A DNA stretch of 64,000 bases from an uncultured Oscillospiraceae bacterium (GCA_910579775.1 CAJTUE010000001.1:248001-312000); one strand, 5' to 3'. Positions 15,363 to 24,160 are shown, counted from the first letter of the stretch. The notes: generated by a model from the sequence alone, not told the origin. Numbers and translations: made by a program.

Positions 15363-17204
15363 ATGTGCGGCATTGTGGGATTTTGGGATAAACATGTGAC
15401 ATATGACGCTGCCGCCACGGTGAAGGCCATGGCGGACAAGATCGTCCACCGCGGCCCCGACTCGGAGGGGTACTTTGTGGAGGGCCCCGCGGCTCTAGGC
15501 TTCCGGCGGCTGTCCATCATCGACCTGGAGGGCGGCACTCAGCCCATCTTCAACGAGGACAAGAGCGTGGTCATCACCTTCAACGGGGAGATTTACAACT
15601 TCCGGGAGCTGCGCGCTGAGCTGGAGGCCAAGGGCCATGTGTTCTCCACCAAGACGGACACGGAGGTGGTCCTCCACGGCTATGAGGAATGGGGAGAGGA
15701 ACTGCCTCGCAGGCTCCGGGGGATGTTCGCCTTTGTGATCTATGACCGCAATCAAAAGCGGATGTTTGGCGCCCGTGACATTTTCGGCATTAAGCCCTTC
15801 TATTATTATGAGAAGGACGGGGCCTTCCTCTACGGTAGCGAGATCAAGTCCTTCTATCCCCATCCGAAGTTTAAACCCGTGTTCGCGGAGAAGTGGCTGC
15901 CCACCTATCTGTGCTTTGAGTACATTCCCAACGAGGAGACCTTGTTTGAGGGGGTCAAGAAGCTCCCGGCGGGGCATATGTTTACCCTGGACGGCAATGG
16001 CTTGATGACAAGACCCTATTTTGAGATCAAGTACCACATCGACGACGGCAAGAGCATGGAGGAATGGGAGAACCTGATTGAAGAGACTTTCCGCGGCTCA
16101 TGCCGGGCCCACCGTATCGCCGACGTGGAGGTGGGGTGTTTCCTCAGCTCGGGGGTGGACTCTTCCTACGTGACCCGCCTCCTGCGGGACGATATGCCCG
16201 TGCGCGCTTTTTCCATCGGCTATGCCGAGGAAAAATACAGCGAGCTGTCCCACGCCACCGAGCTGGCAGAGAAGATCGGGGTGGAGTGCATCACCCGTAC
16301 CATCACCGCCCAGGACTTTTTTGATGCGGTGCCAAAGGTACAGTACCACATGGATGAGCCTCTGCCCAATCCCTCCGCCGTGCCCCTCTACTACCTCACC
16401 CAGATGGCCAGCCAATATGTGACGGTGGTGCTGTCCGGAGAGGGGGCCGACGAGCTGTTCGGCGGCTATAATTACTACATCGAATGTCTGGATTTTGAGA
16501 AGTATATGAAGGTGCCCCAGCCCCTGAGGAGCCTGGCGGGGAGCGTTGCCGCCAAACTGCCTAAATTCCATGGTCAGCGCTTCCTCACCCGGGGACGGCT
16601 TCCTTTGGAAAAACGGTATATCCGCAACAATTATAACTTCCAGTATTCTGAACTTCCCAAGTATCTCCATAAGGGGTATGAAAAGATCCCGCCCTACACC
16701 TTGACCAAGCCCTACTTCGACGCCGCCGCCGGGGAGGATGAGGTGACCCGGATGCAGTATGTGGATATGCGCGCCTGGCTGCCCTATGACATTCTTCAGA
16801 AGGCGGATAAGATGTCCATGGCAGCGTCCCTGGAGCTGCGGGTGCCCTTCCTGGACAAGGAAATGCTGGCGGTGGCCACCGCCATTCCGTCCCGTTACCG
16901 GGTGGAGAAGGGGATGACCAAGGTGGCCCTCCGGCGGGCGGCGGGGAAGGTGCTGCCGGAGAAGTCGGCGAAAATGCCAAAGATCGGGTTTATCACGCCG
17001 CTGAACGACTGGCTGCGCCGGGATGAGTTTTACGCGCGGGTGCGCGCCCGGTTCGGGAGCGAGACCGCAGCGAAGTATTTCAACCAAGACGCCCTCCTGA
17101 AGCTGCTGGACGACCACAAATCGGGCCACAACGGCGGCATGAAGCGGATCTTTACGGTGTACTGCTTCCTGGAGTGGTACGAGCAGTTTTTTGCAAAGCA
17201 GTGA
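15363..17204 (+). CDS. asnB: Glutamine-hydrolysing asparagine synthase (AsnB family)
   Basis: This 613-residue protein begins MCGIVGFW, so Cys2 is the glutaminase nucleophile. It contains GRPDS-type HRGPDSEG, FNGEIYNF, the PPi motif CFLSSGVDSSYV and the synthetase segment VVLSGEGADELFGGYNYY. It matches AsnB-type amidotransferases in length and domain order. Members either make asparagine or amidate peptidoglycan stem or bridge residues. The ATP-grasp partner immediately upstream and the separate asnA gene point toward the latter, as an inference. AAGGAGG precedes the ATG, and the operon ends at a long hairpin. Confidence 0.92.
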   Translation: MCGIVGFWDKHVTYDAAATVKAMADKIVHRGPDSEGYFVEGPAALGFRRLSIIDLEGGTQPIFNEDKSVVITFNGEIYNFRELRAELEAKGHVFSTKTDTEVVLHGYEEWGEELPRRLRGMFAFVIYDRNQKRMFGARDIFGIKPFYYYEKDGAFLYGSEIKSFYPHPKFKPVFAEKWLPTYLCFEYIPNEETLFEGVKKLPAGHMFTLDGNGLMTRPYFEIKYHIDDGKSMEEWENLIEETFRGSCRAHRIADVEVGCFLSSGVDSSYVTRLLRDDMPVRAFSIGYAEEKYSELSHATELAEKIGVECITRTITAQDFFDAVPKVQYHMDEPLPNPSAVPLYYLTQMASQYVTVVLSGEGADELFGGYNYYIECLDFEKYMKVPQPLRSLAGSVAAKLPKFHGQRFLTRGRLPLEKRYIRNNYNFQYSELPKYLHKGYEKIPPYTLTKPYFDAAAGEDEVTRMQYVDMRAWLPYDILQKADKMSMAASLELRVPFLDKEMLAVATAIPSRYRVEKGMTKVALRRAAGKVLPEKSAKMPKIGFITPLNDWLRRDEFYARVRARFGSETAAKYFNQDALLKLLDDHKSGHNGGMKRIFTVYCFLEWYEQFFAKQ

Positions 17205-17214
17205 TACAAAAAGA

Positions 17215-17256
17215 TGGCCAAGACCCCAGCGGGAAATCCCGCTGGGGTCTTGGCCA
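17215..17256. terminator. Long perfect hairpin after asnB
   Basis: A perfect 19-bp stem (TGGCCAAGACCCCAGCGGG and its complement, loop AAAT) lies directly after asnB. The T-run is on the minus-strand side, so it may stop transcription from both directions. Confidence 0.7.
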
Positions 17257-17315
17257 TTGGAGGAAAGATAGATCGAAACGGCGCCATATAGAAAATGGAA
17301 GGGAGCGCCGCTCGG

Positions 17316-17460
17316 TCAAACGTGGTAAAAGCGGCGGAACAACTCGCGATTGCCCTCGTCCGCGCCGTCTACGTTGGAGCTCATAAACACAGGGGGGCGG
17401 GTTCCATCGGCCCAGAAGGCAGCGGCCACCGCCATGCTTAATTGTTGAACCAGATAGGCC
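17316..17460 (-). pseudogene. C-terminal fragment of an unidentified gene
   Basis: An open frame on the minus strand encodes AYLVQQLSMAVAAAFWADG...PVFMSSNVDGADEGNRELFRRFYHV and then stops. It has no start codon with a ribosome site and abuts, in another frame, the cut end of a winged-helix gene. I do not recognise the family. It looks like the tail of a host gene broken by the mobile element whose debris lies next to it. Confidence 0.4.
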
Positions 17461-17679
17461 CCTGTACTCTAAACGGGTGAGATTTATGTCTGCCCCGCCT
17501 TTCAGTACCCGGCGTTGGTGTAATCTGATTTCCAATCCTGGAAAAATCAGTGTGGGGAAGTGTGGCGGCGGCATGGCTTCCAGCGGTATTATATGGGCAA
17601 GGCCAGCTATGGCTTTTTCAATCGCTTTTTCTTCTGTGCCATTGAATGTAAGCATGACTATTTTCCCGACAAATCTCAC
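17461..17679 (-). pseudogene. Truncated winged-helix regulator of a conjugative element
   Basis: The first 73 residues resemble the N-terminal part of winged-helix (OmpR-type) regulators found in Tn1549-like elements. FPGLEIRLHQRRVLKGGADINLTRLEYR is the beta-strand entry to the wing-helix domain. The frame then leaves homology abruptly and the recognition helix is missing, so the protein cannot be functional. It follows the ORF8-like gene, as in the mobile elements, and marks the edge of a decayed insertion. Confidence 0.6.
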
Positions 17680-17685
17680 CTCCCA

Positions 17686-17898
17686 TTATGTAGCCTGTCC
17701 GTCAAACCGAAAACGGAACAAAGCAGAGATAAGCCGCTGTTTTATGCTATCCTCGGTGTCTGTATCTATATGACCATTTTCAAGGGCTGCCATACGGATA
17801 CGCTTGCTGTAATGTCGTAAAACCTCTTCCACGGCTTCCGGCTCTCCGCTGGTCGCCCGGACAATCGTTTCATAAGGCAAAAGATTCGGATTCCCCAT
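17686..17898 (-). CDS. Conjugative-element helix-turn-helix protein (Tn916 ORF8-like)
   Basis: This 70-residue protein matches the HTH_16 type: YETIVRATSGEPEAVEEVLRHYSKRIRMAA with a C-terminal DTEDSIKQRLISALFRFRF. Such proteins sit next to the sigma-like ORF7 in Tn916/Tn1549 elements and help control transfer genes. It overlaps the upstream sigma-like frame by 29 bases, as is usual in the elements. The gene itself appears complete, but both neighbours are broken and no relaxase or integrase is nearby, so it is a relic. Confidence 0.75.
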   Translation of the reverse strand: MGNPNLLPYETIVRATSGEPEAVEEVLRHYSKRIRMAALENGHIDTDTEDSIKQRLISALFRFRFDGQAT

Positions 17899-18141
17899 GT
17901 GAAAGCACCTCCATTTCTTTATGCAGGAGTTGTAAAGTCCTATGGATTTGATACCCGGTCGTACTCCGGCAGCGTCCGTACATTTCCCCGATTTCCCGCT
18001 GTGTGTAATGCCTGAAAAAGTAAAGGAAAATGATTTCCCGGTTTTTCTCTGGCAGAGCTAACAGGGCGGCGGCAAGTTTTCCGTTGGTGAGGATAACTGT
18101 CTGACCGCACATCGTAATGGAGTATTCTTCATATGGCGAGA
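17870..18141 (-). pseudogene. 5'-truncated sigma-70-like protein (Tn916 ORF7-like)
   Basis: The frame gives TVILTNGKLAAALLALPEKNREIIFLYFFRHYTQREIGEMYGRCRSTTGYQIHRTLQLLHKEM, a sigma region 4 domain with helix-turn-helix, as in the short sigma-like regulators of conjugative transposons. An ATG at 18112 is in frame, but homologous-looking sequence continues upstream to about 18141 and then stops abruptly. The N-terminal region is therefore lost. Confidence 0.7.
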
Positions 18142-18162
18142 CTAGTTCCTAAGTTGTCCGAC

Positions 18163-18211
18163 CGCACGGTCCGAAGATACTCTCTCGGTATCCTCGGACC
18201 GTGCGTTTTTT
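18163..18211 (+). terminator. Intrinsic terminator at the edge of the mobile-element debris
   Basis: A perfect 12-bp stem CGCACGGTCCGA / TCGGACCGTGCG with an inner GATAC / GTATC pairing is followed by six T residues. No plus-strand gene directly precedes it, so it may be a relic of the lost element. Confidence 0.75.
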
Positions 18212-18258
18212 GTCCGGAAGGGAGCGGCGAAAAAGAAAAACGCAGCCGTCTGCCCTAC

Positions 18259-18287
18259 TGGACAAATAAGGTTAAAGCGGGTATAAT
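18259..18287 (+). promoter_or_regulatory. Promoter of the flippase operon
   Basis: TGGACA and TATAAT are separated by 17 bases, 35 bases upstream of the flippase start. Confidence 0.75.
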
Positions 18288-18321
18288 AATAAGCCACTGA
18301 AACAGAAAGGAGGGAACCGTT

Positions 18322-19914
18322 ATGAGTCGGGAACAGACCAGACAAAACAGCTTTTTCGGCGGCGCGGCCATTTTGGCGGCGGGCATCGCCCTGGTGAAGG
18401 TCATCGGGGCCATCTTCAAGATCCCCATCGTCCGCATTTTGGGAGAGGCCAGCTACGCGGATTTCTCCAACGCCTACTATATTTACAGCATTCTGCTCAC
18501 CGTCTCCACCGCGGGGCTGTCGGTGGCCCTTTCCAAAATGGTAGCGGCCAGCCACGCCGTAGAGCAGGACGGCCAAGTTCGTAAGGTCTTCCGGGTGTCC
18601 CTGACGGTGTTTTTTGTGCTGGGCTTTGGTTCCTTCCTGCTGATGTTTTTCGGCAACGTCTTTTTAGCGGACCGGATGAACGACACCCAGGCCGCTGCGG
18701 CCATTCGGTACTTAGCCCCCGCGGTGGTGTGCGTCAGCCTTCTGTCCTCCTTCCGGGGGTACGCCCAGGGCCACTCCTATATGGTCCCCTCGGCAGTCAG
18801 CCAGGTCATCGAGGCGTTGGGCAAGCTGCTCATCGGCCTGCCCCTGGCCTATCTGGCGGTGGAGGCGGGCAAGGGGGAGGATCTATGCGCCGCCTACGCC
18901 ATTTTGGGCGTCACCGTGGGTGAGGCGCTGGCCTTGGTCTACATGGTGCTGGAGTATCTGCGCAACCGTCCCACTGGGCGGCCGCTGATGCCTGCCATGT
19001 CCTCATCGGGGAGCATCCTGCGGGAGCTGATGGTCATCGCCATCCCGATCACCCTGACCTCCTCGGCGGTGTCGGTGATCAACACCATCGACGCCTCGGT
19101 GGTCCAGGGACAGCTCCAGAACGCCCTGGGCATGGCGGAGGAGCAGTCCCGGACTTTGTTTGGCGCTTATTCGGGGGTGCAGAACATCTATAACCTCCCC
19201 GCCTCCTTCATCATCGCTGTCACCGCCTCCGTCATTCCCAACGTCTCCGCCGCCATGGCCCAGGGCCGGCAGAAGGAGGCGGGCCGGGTGGTCAAGGCGG
19301 CCTTCCACGTCACTGCCCTGCTGGTGTTTCCCATGGGGGTGGGGATGAGCGTCCTGGCCGAGCCCATTGTGCGGCTGCTCTTTAAGCCCAAGGACCCGGC
19401 CCTGTCCGGCGCACTGCTGGCGATCCTGGGCATTGCGTCCATCTGTGTGTGCATGGTGTCGGTGTCCAACGCGGTGCTCCAGGCCTATGGCTACCAGCGC
19501 CTGCCCATTGGCGTGATGGTGGCGGCGGGGAGCGCTATGCTCCTCATCGACTACAATCTGGTGGCGGTGCCCTCCATCAACATCTTCGGCTCCCCCATTG
19601 GCACCCTTTGCTGCTTCACCATTGCCGCGGCGGTGGACTTTTTCCTCATCCGTCGGCTGATCCCGAGCCCACCCCGGTTCTTTAGGCTGTTCTTTGGCCC
19701 CGCTCTGGCCACGGCCGTCATGGGCGTGGCGGCCTGGGGCTCGTATAGGTTGGTCCACCTGGTTCTGGGCAACACCCTGTCGGTGCTCATCGCTATTTTA
19801 GTGGCCGTGGCGGTGTACGCCTTTTTGGTGATTTATTTAAAGCTTTTGAGTCGTTCCGAGCTGAAGCTCATGCCCAAGGGAGATAAGCTTGCCGATATTT
19901 TGAAGCTGCCCTGA
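18322..19914 (+). CDS. SpoVB-like polysaccharide/lipid flippase (MOP superfamily)
   Basis: This 530-residue protein with about fourteen membrane spans begins with NSFFGGAAILAAGIALVKVIGAIFKIPIVRILG, typical of the SpoVB/MurJ-like polysaccharide transport family. Such proteins flip lipid-linked precursors, for example lipid II, and SpoVB itself is needed for spore cortex formation. The length is close to SpoVB (about 520 residues). It is followed by an AI-2E family transporter and a HerA-like ATPase with small gaps, suggesting one operon. Whether the protein serves the cortex or surface glycan cannot be decided from sequence. AGGAGGG precedes the ATG. Confidence 0.88.
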   Translation: MSREQTRQNSFFGGAAILAAGIALVKVIGAIFKIPIVRILGEASYADFSNAYYIYSILLTVSTAGLSVALSKMVAASHAVEQDGQVRKVFRVSLTVFFVLGFGSFLLMFFGNVFLADRMNDTQAAAAIRYLAPAVVCVSLLSSFRGYAQGHSYMVPSAVSQVIEALGKLLIGLPLAYLAVEAGKGEDLCAAYAILGVTVGEALALVYMVLEYLRNRPTGRPLMPAMSSSGSILRELMVIAIPITLTSSAVSVINTIDASVVQGQLQNALGMAEEQSRTLFGAYSGVQNIYNLPASFIIAVTASVIPNVSAAMAQGRQKEAGRVVKAAFHVTALLVFPMGVGMSVLAEPIVRLLFKPKDPALSGALLAILGIASICVCMVSVSNAVLQAYGYQRLPIGVMVAAGSAMLLIDYNLVAVPSINIFGSPIGTLCCFTIAAAVDFFLIRRLIPSPPRFFRLFFGPALATAVMGVAAWGSYRLVHLVLGNTLSVLIAILVAVAVYAFLVIYLKLLSRSELKLMPKGDKLADILKLP

Positions 19915-19937
19915 GGCGGAGTTAGGAGGAAAGTGCC

Positions 19938-21080
19938 ATGAAATTAGACCGGAAGACCTGCGTTCGGGTGGGCGTCAGCGTGTTTGTCCTCTATCTGTGC
20001 GTTCACTACTGGCCCGTGGCGGCGCGGCTTTTGAAGGCTCTGCTGGCGGCGGCCGCGCCCATTTTACTGGGGTGCGTCATCGCCTATGTGGTGAACATCC
20101 CCATGAGCTTTTTCGAACGGCATTTTCCCAAGAGTGAGAACAAGCGTCTGTGCCAGCTCCGCCGGGGGGTGAGTTTGGCGTTGGCCCTTATCAGCCTGGC
20201 GGCGGTGGTAGGGCTCATCGTGGTCATCGTCGCTCCCGAGCTGGTAACCTGCGTGACCATGCTGGTGGCCCAGGTGCCGCAGGCGCTGATGGAGATATCC
20301 CAGTGGCTGGCGGGGATCGAGTGGCTGGAGGGCACAGTGGTGGAATCCCTGGCCCACATCAACTGGCCCCAGCTGGTCCAGCAGGTCATCGACGTGGTGG
20401 TCAGCGGCTTTGGCAACGTGGCCAACGGAGTCATGGGCATCGTCAACTCGGTACTCTCCTGGACGGTGACGGTGACCATGGGCGCGATCGTCGGGCTCTA
20501 TATCCTGTTGGGCAAGGAACGTCTGGAGGGGCAGTTCAAAGCCCTCTTCCGCCGCTATCTACCCGAAAAGATTCGCCGTGGCGGCCGGCATGTGTGGGAC
20601 GTGATGAACGAGTGCTTCCACAAGTATATCGTGGGCCAGTGTACCGAGGCGGTGATCCTGGGCTGTCTCTGCGCCCTGGGCATGGCCCTGCTGGGCTTCC
20701 CCTACGCCGCCGTGGTGGGGGCTACCGTGGGCTTTACCGCCCTCATCCCCGTGGCGGGCGCCTATATCGGCGGAGCGGTGGGCTTTTTGCTCATTTTGAC
20801 CGTCTCCCCCATCCGGGCCGTTTTGTTTGTGGTCTATCTCAACGTCCTCCAGCAGCTGGAGGGCAACCTCATCTACCCCAAGGTGGTGGGTACCTCTCTG
20901 GGCTTGCCCAGCATCTGGGTGCTGGCGGCGGTGATCATCGGCGGCGGGATGTTCGGCGTGTTCGGTATGATCCTGGGCGTCCCTCTGGCCGCCGGGTGCT
21001 ATAAGCTGCTGAAGGAGGACGTGGCCCAAGGGCCGCGGAGCCTTCGCAATACCTTGAAGCAGGATCCCCCATCAACATAA
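19938..21080 (+). CDS. AI-2E family transporter (YtvI/PerM-like)
   Basis: This 380-residue membrane protein has the PF01594 pattern. N-terminal spans include ILLGCVIAYVVNIPMSFFERHF, a central soluble segment follows, and the C-terminal half contains ALLGFPYAAVVGATVGFTALIPVAGAYIGG and LNVLQQLEGNLIYPKVVGTSLGLPSIWVLAAV, which are diagnostic. Family members include the autoinducer-2 exporter TqsA, a Na+/H+ antiporter, and sporulation-linked YtvI. Substrate is therefore uncertain. It follows the flippase by 23 bases with an AGGAGG site. Confidence 0.88.
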   Translation: MKLDRKTCVRVGVSVFVLYLCVHYWPVAARLLKALLAAAAPILLGCVIAYVVNIPMSFFERHFPKSENKRLCQLRRGVSLALALISLAAVVGLIVVIVAPELVTCVTMLVAQVPQALMEISQWLAGIEWLEGTVVESLAHINWPQLVQQVIDVVVSGFGNVANGVMGIVNSVLSWTVTVTMGAIVGLYILLGKERLEGQFKALFRRYLPEKIRRGGRHVWDVMNECFHKYIVGQCTEAVILGCLCALGMALLGFPYAAVVGATVGFTALIPVAGAYIGGAVGFLLILTVSPIRAVLFVVYLNVLQQLEGNLIYPKVVGTSLGLPSIWVLAAVIIGGGMFGVFGMILGVPLAAGCYKLLKEDVAQGPRSLRNTLKQDPPST

Positions 21081-21093
21081 GGAGGACGAAGAA

Positions 21094-22704
21094 ATGCATT
21101 TGGGCGATGGAAATCTTTATCTGGGCCTCAGCGACGAGGGACGGGTCAACCTGCCCCTCAAAATGGCTAACCGCCACGGTCTCATCGCCGGAGCCAGCGG
21201 AACGGGCAAGACCATCACCATGAAGGTGATGGCCGAATCCTTCTCCGACGCGGGGGTACCCGTGTTCCTCTGCGACGTAAAGGGGGACGTGTCCGGTCTG
21301 GCCCAGGCGGGCGCACAGAGCGAGGGGATGGAGAAGCGCATCGACAAGTTCGGCCTGCGGGACTCCTTTTCTTACAAGGGCTACCCGGTGGCCTTTTGGG
21401 ACATCTACCAGGAGATGGGCCACCCGGTGCGGTGCACCGTCTCCGACATGGGCCCCAGCCTGCTGAGCCGCATCCTGGGCCTCACCCCCGCCCAGGAGGG
21501 GGTGCTGGAGATCGTCTTCAAGATCGCCGACGACAACGGCCTTTTGCTGTTGGACATGAAGGACCTGCGGGCCATGCTGGGCTATGTGGGCGACCACAAG
21601 GACGAGTTTTCCGCCACCTACGGCAACATTGCCACCCAGTCTCTGGGCGGCATTCTGCGCGCTCTGCTGCCTTTGGAGCGGCAGGGGGGCGACCTCTTCT
21701 TCGGGGAGCCCGACCTGGACATCCACGACTGGATGCGCCACGCCCCTGACGGCCAGGGGATGGTGAATATCCTTAGCTGCGTCAAGCTGGTCCAGAACCC
21801 TACCCTCTACGCCACCTTCCTGCTGTGGATGCTCTCCGAGCTCTTTGAGGAGCTGCCTGAGGCGGGGGACCAGGACAGGCCCAAGCTGGTGTTCTTCTTT
21901 GACGAGGCCCATATGCTCTTTGCCGACGCCCCCAAGGCCCTGGTGCAGAAGATAGAGCAGGTGGTCAAGCTTATCCGCTCCAAGGGAGTGGGGGTGTACT
22001 TTGTCACCCAGTCCCCCGGCGACATTCCCGACAGCGTCCTGGCTCAGCTCTCCCACCGGGTCCAACACGCCCTGCGGGCGTACACCCCCGCCGAGCAAAA
22101 GGCGGTGAAGGCCGCGGTCCAGGCGTTCCGGGAGAACCCCGCCTTCCGGGCGGAGGATGTGCTCATGGAGCTGGGTGTGGGCGAGGCGCTGGTGTCTGTT
22201 CTGGACGACAGGGGCGTGCCCGGCATGGTCCAGCGCACCGCCATCATCTGCCCCCAGAGCCTGATGGCCCCCTGTGACCAAGCCAGCTGGAACGCCGCTT
22301 TGGAGGCGGACGGCATGGCGAAATATGACCAGGCGGTGGACAGCGAGTCCGCCTATGAGGTGCTGGAGGCGGAGAAGGAAAAGGCGGAGCAGCAGGCCGC
22401 GCTGGACGCCGAGCGGGCGGCCTTCGAGGCGGAAAAGGCCGCCTTTGAGGCACAAAAGGCCAAGGAGGAGGAAGCGGCCCGCAAGCAGGCGGAAAAGGCC
22501 GCCGAGGCCGCCCAGAAGAAGCTGGAGAAGGAGCTCGAGCGGGAGGAAGCCCGCCGCCAGAAGGAGGCGGACCGCCGCAAGGCCAAGATCGAAAGCCAGC
22601 TCATCAGCGCCGGCGGCCAGATCCTGAAGCGGGGCCTCATGGGCACCCTCTTCGGCGGCAGTACCACCACCCGGCGGAGCTCCAGCCGGAGACGAGGGTG
22701 GTAA
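21094..22704 (+). CDS. HerA-like ATPase, DUF853 (YjgR) family
   Basis: This 536-residue protein has a Walker A GASGTGKTITMK near residue 33, Walker B LVFFFDEAHMLF near 265 and the ring-ATPase arginine region typical of HerA/FtsK-like helicases of the DUF853 family. The C-terminal 110 residues are an Ala/Glu/Lys-rich coiled coil (KEKAEQQAALDAERAAFEAEKAA and onward) ending in a basic, Ser/Arg-rich tail. The biochemical role of this family is unknown; DNA translocation is inferred. It lies 13 bases after the AI-2E gene with GGAGG before the ATG. Confidence 0.88.
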   Translation: MHLGDGNLYLGLSDEGRVNLPLKMANRHGLIAGASGTGKTITMKVMAESFSDAGVPVFLCDVKGDVSGLAQAGAQSEGMEKRIDKFGLRDSFSYKGYPVAFWDIYQEMGHPVRCTVSDMGPSLLSRILGLTPAQEGVLEIVFKIADDNGLLLLDMKDLRAMLGYVGDHKDEFSATYGNIATQSLGGILRALLPLERQGGDLFFGEPDLDIHDWMRHAPDGQGMVNILSCVKLVQNPTLYATFLLWMLSELFEELPEAGDQDRPKLVFFFDEAHMLFADAPKALVQKIEQVVKLIRSKGVGVYFVTQSPGDIPDSVLAQLSHRVQHALRAYTPAEQKAVKAAVQAFRENPAFRAEDVLMELGVGEALVSVLDDRGVPGMVQRTAIICPQSLMAPCDQASWNAALEADGMAKYDQAVDSESAYEVLEAEKEKAEQQAALDAERAAFEAEKAAFEAQKAKEEEAARKQAEKAAEAAQKKLEKELEREEARRQKEADRRKAKIESQLISAGGQILKRGLMGTLFGGSTTTRRSSSRRRGW

Positions 22705-22868
22705 GGGAGCAAACTGCATATTACAACTATTTCAGAAAATAATTTGACGTGAGAAAAGCTGGTAGAGTTACCGATAATTTCTCCACATAACTTTTTTGGG
22801 TTGGACCAAACTAGGCGTGGGTCAAGAAAAGGACCCGCAAACCCACAAAGAGAAAAGGAGAAACGACA

Positions 22869-23069
22869 ATGTCTAGCAAGAACTCCAACAAGATCAACGT
22901 CCCTGAGGCCCGCGAGGCCATGGACAAGTTCAAGATGGAAGCCGCCAACGAGGTGGGCGTGAACCTGAAGAACGGCTACAACGGCGACATCACCGCCCGT
23001 CAGGCCGGCTCCGTCGGCGGCCAGATGGTCAAGAAGATGATCGAGGCTTACGAGAACGGCCTGAAGTAA
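22869..23069 (+). CDS. Alpha/beta-type small acid-soluble spore protein
   Basis: This 66-residue protein matches alpha/beta SASPs. It contains KMEAANEVGVNLKNGYNGDITARQAGSVGGQMVKKMIE, with the GPR cleavage region around EAANE and the DNA-binding helices either side of NGDITARQAGSVGG. It coats and protects forespore DNA and is degraded by Gpr at germination; gpr is in this window. AAAGGAG precedes the ATG. A sigma-G promoter is expected; CATAACT at 22786-22792 could be the -10, but no good -35 was found. It has its own terminator. Confidence 0.95.
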   Translation: MSSKNSNKINVPEAREAMDKFKMEAANEVGVNLKNGYNGDITARQAGSVGGQMVKKMIEAYENGLK

Positions 23070-23090
23070 TCATTCTTCCTGCCAAATGAA

Positions 23091-23128
23091 AAAGGACCCA
23101 ACCCTTTGAACACAAAGGGTTGGGTCCT
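23091..23128. terminator. Terminator after the SASP gene
   Basis: The stem AAGGACCCAACCCTTTG / CAAAGGGTTGGGTCCTT with a four-base loop lies between convergent genes. Confidence 0.85.
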
Positions 23129-23143
23129 TGCTATATCCAAGAC

Positions 23144-23932
23144 TCAGCCGTAGAAGGAGTGGTTGCCAATGGTGACGATCAGGCTTTTATGCTGGGAGGC
23201 CCAGAAGGACTTTCCCACGCCGTTGAACCAGCAGGCGTTGCCCACGGTGTTGGCCCCCTCCAGCGCCAGTTTGGCGGCGATGACCGCCTCCGCCTTGGGG
23301 GTGGCGTTGGTGGCGCCGGTGAACTGATTCTTCTGGGCCAGGACCTCTGGTACAGTGTTGGGGAACTGGGGGAACTTGACCCGGTTCAGGATCACGTTGG
23401 CCACGCCGATCTTTCCCGCCAGCGGCTGGTTGCCGCTCTCGTGCTGGACCACCCGGGCGATCAGGTCCACGTCCTGGGCATTATAAAATGTGTCGCCACT
23501 CTCTAGAGCGGGGCCGCCGGTGGTAAAGTGAACGCCGCCGTCCTTCCACTCCACCGCGGCTCCAAGGGCGGTGGCCAGAGTACGGACGGGCACCAGAGTC
23601 TCATAGGTCTCCGGGTGGGAACGCACCAGGCCGGGCACATAGAGGAACCGGCCGTTGCACGCCAGATAAGCCTGCCCCGGCCATGCGGCCAGGAGGAAAT
23701 CTTCACCCTCCATCATGCCGTCGGGCCGCAGCAGGGAACCGGAGCGCAGGGCCAGCGTGGTAAAGTAAAGAGATACGTAGGTCACTCCATTGTCCACCAC
23801 CGCAGCGGCGGTTTCAAGTTCTTCGCCGTCCACATACACCGGGACCTGGCTGGCGGGCGCGGCCAGAGCAGGGACCCAAAGCCCCGTCAGCAGGGTGAGG
23901 ACCGCCCAAAGACAAACCAATCGCTTTCGCAA
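23144..23932 (-). CDS. SleB-type cell-wall hydrolase with copper-amine-oxidase-like N-domain
   Basis: This 262-residue exported protein has a signal peptide (residues 1-24), a copper-amine-oxidase-type N-terminal domain (about 30-135: VPVYVDGEELETAAAVVDNGVTYVSL, LVPVRTLATALGA) and a Hydrolase_2/SleB domain (about 150-262). The hydrolase domain includes DLIARVVQHESGNQPLAGKIGVANVILNRV with the catalytic Glu. SleB-like enzymes are lytic transglycosylases acting on spore cortex or wall. Position next to a SASP gene favours a spore role, but vegetative homologues exist. It is convergent with SASP and divergent from the TetR gene. Confidence 0.88.
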   Translation of the reverse strand: MRKRLVCLWAVLTLLTGLWVPALAAPASQVPVYVDGEELETAAAVVDNGVTYVSLYFTTLALRSGSLLRPDGMMEGEDFLLAAWPGQAYLACNGRFLYVPGLVRSHPETYETLVPVRTLATALGAAVEWKDGGVHFTTGGPALESGDTFYNAQDVDLIARVVQHESGNQPLAGKIGVANVILNRVKFPQFPNTVPEVLAQKNQFTGATNATPKAEAVIAAKLALEGANTVGNACWFNGVGKSFWASQHKSLIVTIGNHSFYG

Positions 23933-24029
23933 GGAGCTTCACTCGCCTTCTCATTTAAACTGTTACTAAATTGTAACCTATTTGAATCCAAATTGCAAGC
24001 ATTTTCTTCCCCATATTTTTCCTCAGGTG

Positions 24030-24058
24030 TTGATTTGCTCGACGGGGTGTAGTATAAT
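24030..24058 (+). promoter_or_regulatory. Promoter of the tetR-glycosyltransferase-ligase operon
   Basis: TTGATT and TATAAT are separated by 17 bases, roughly 100 bases before the TetR start. Confidence 0.75.
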
Positions 24059-24160
24059 ATCCCAATAGTTTAGAGTGAACGCCATGTGGCGACATGGACG
24101 GAGCGTCGGCGTCCGGAAAGGGGCGCCAAAGCACACGCAAAGGAAGGGAGCGGTGACCGG

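Noticed and set aside
22714..22868. Definite sigma-G promoter before the SASP gene
   Set aside because: CATAACT at 22786-22792 could be a -10, but no GHATR-type -35 lies at 17-18 bases, so I do not list it as a feature.
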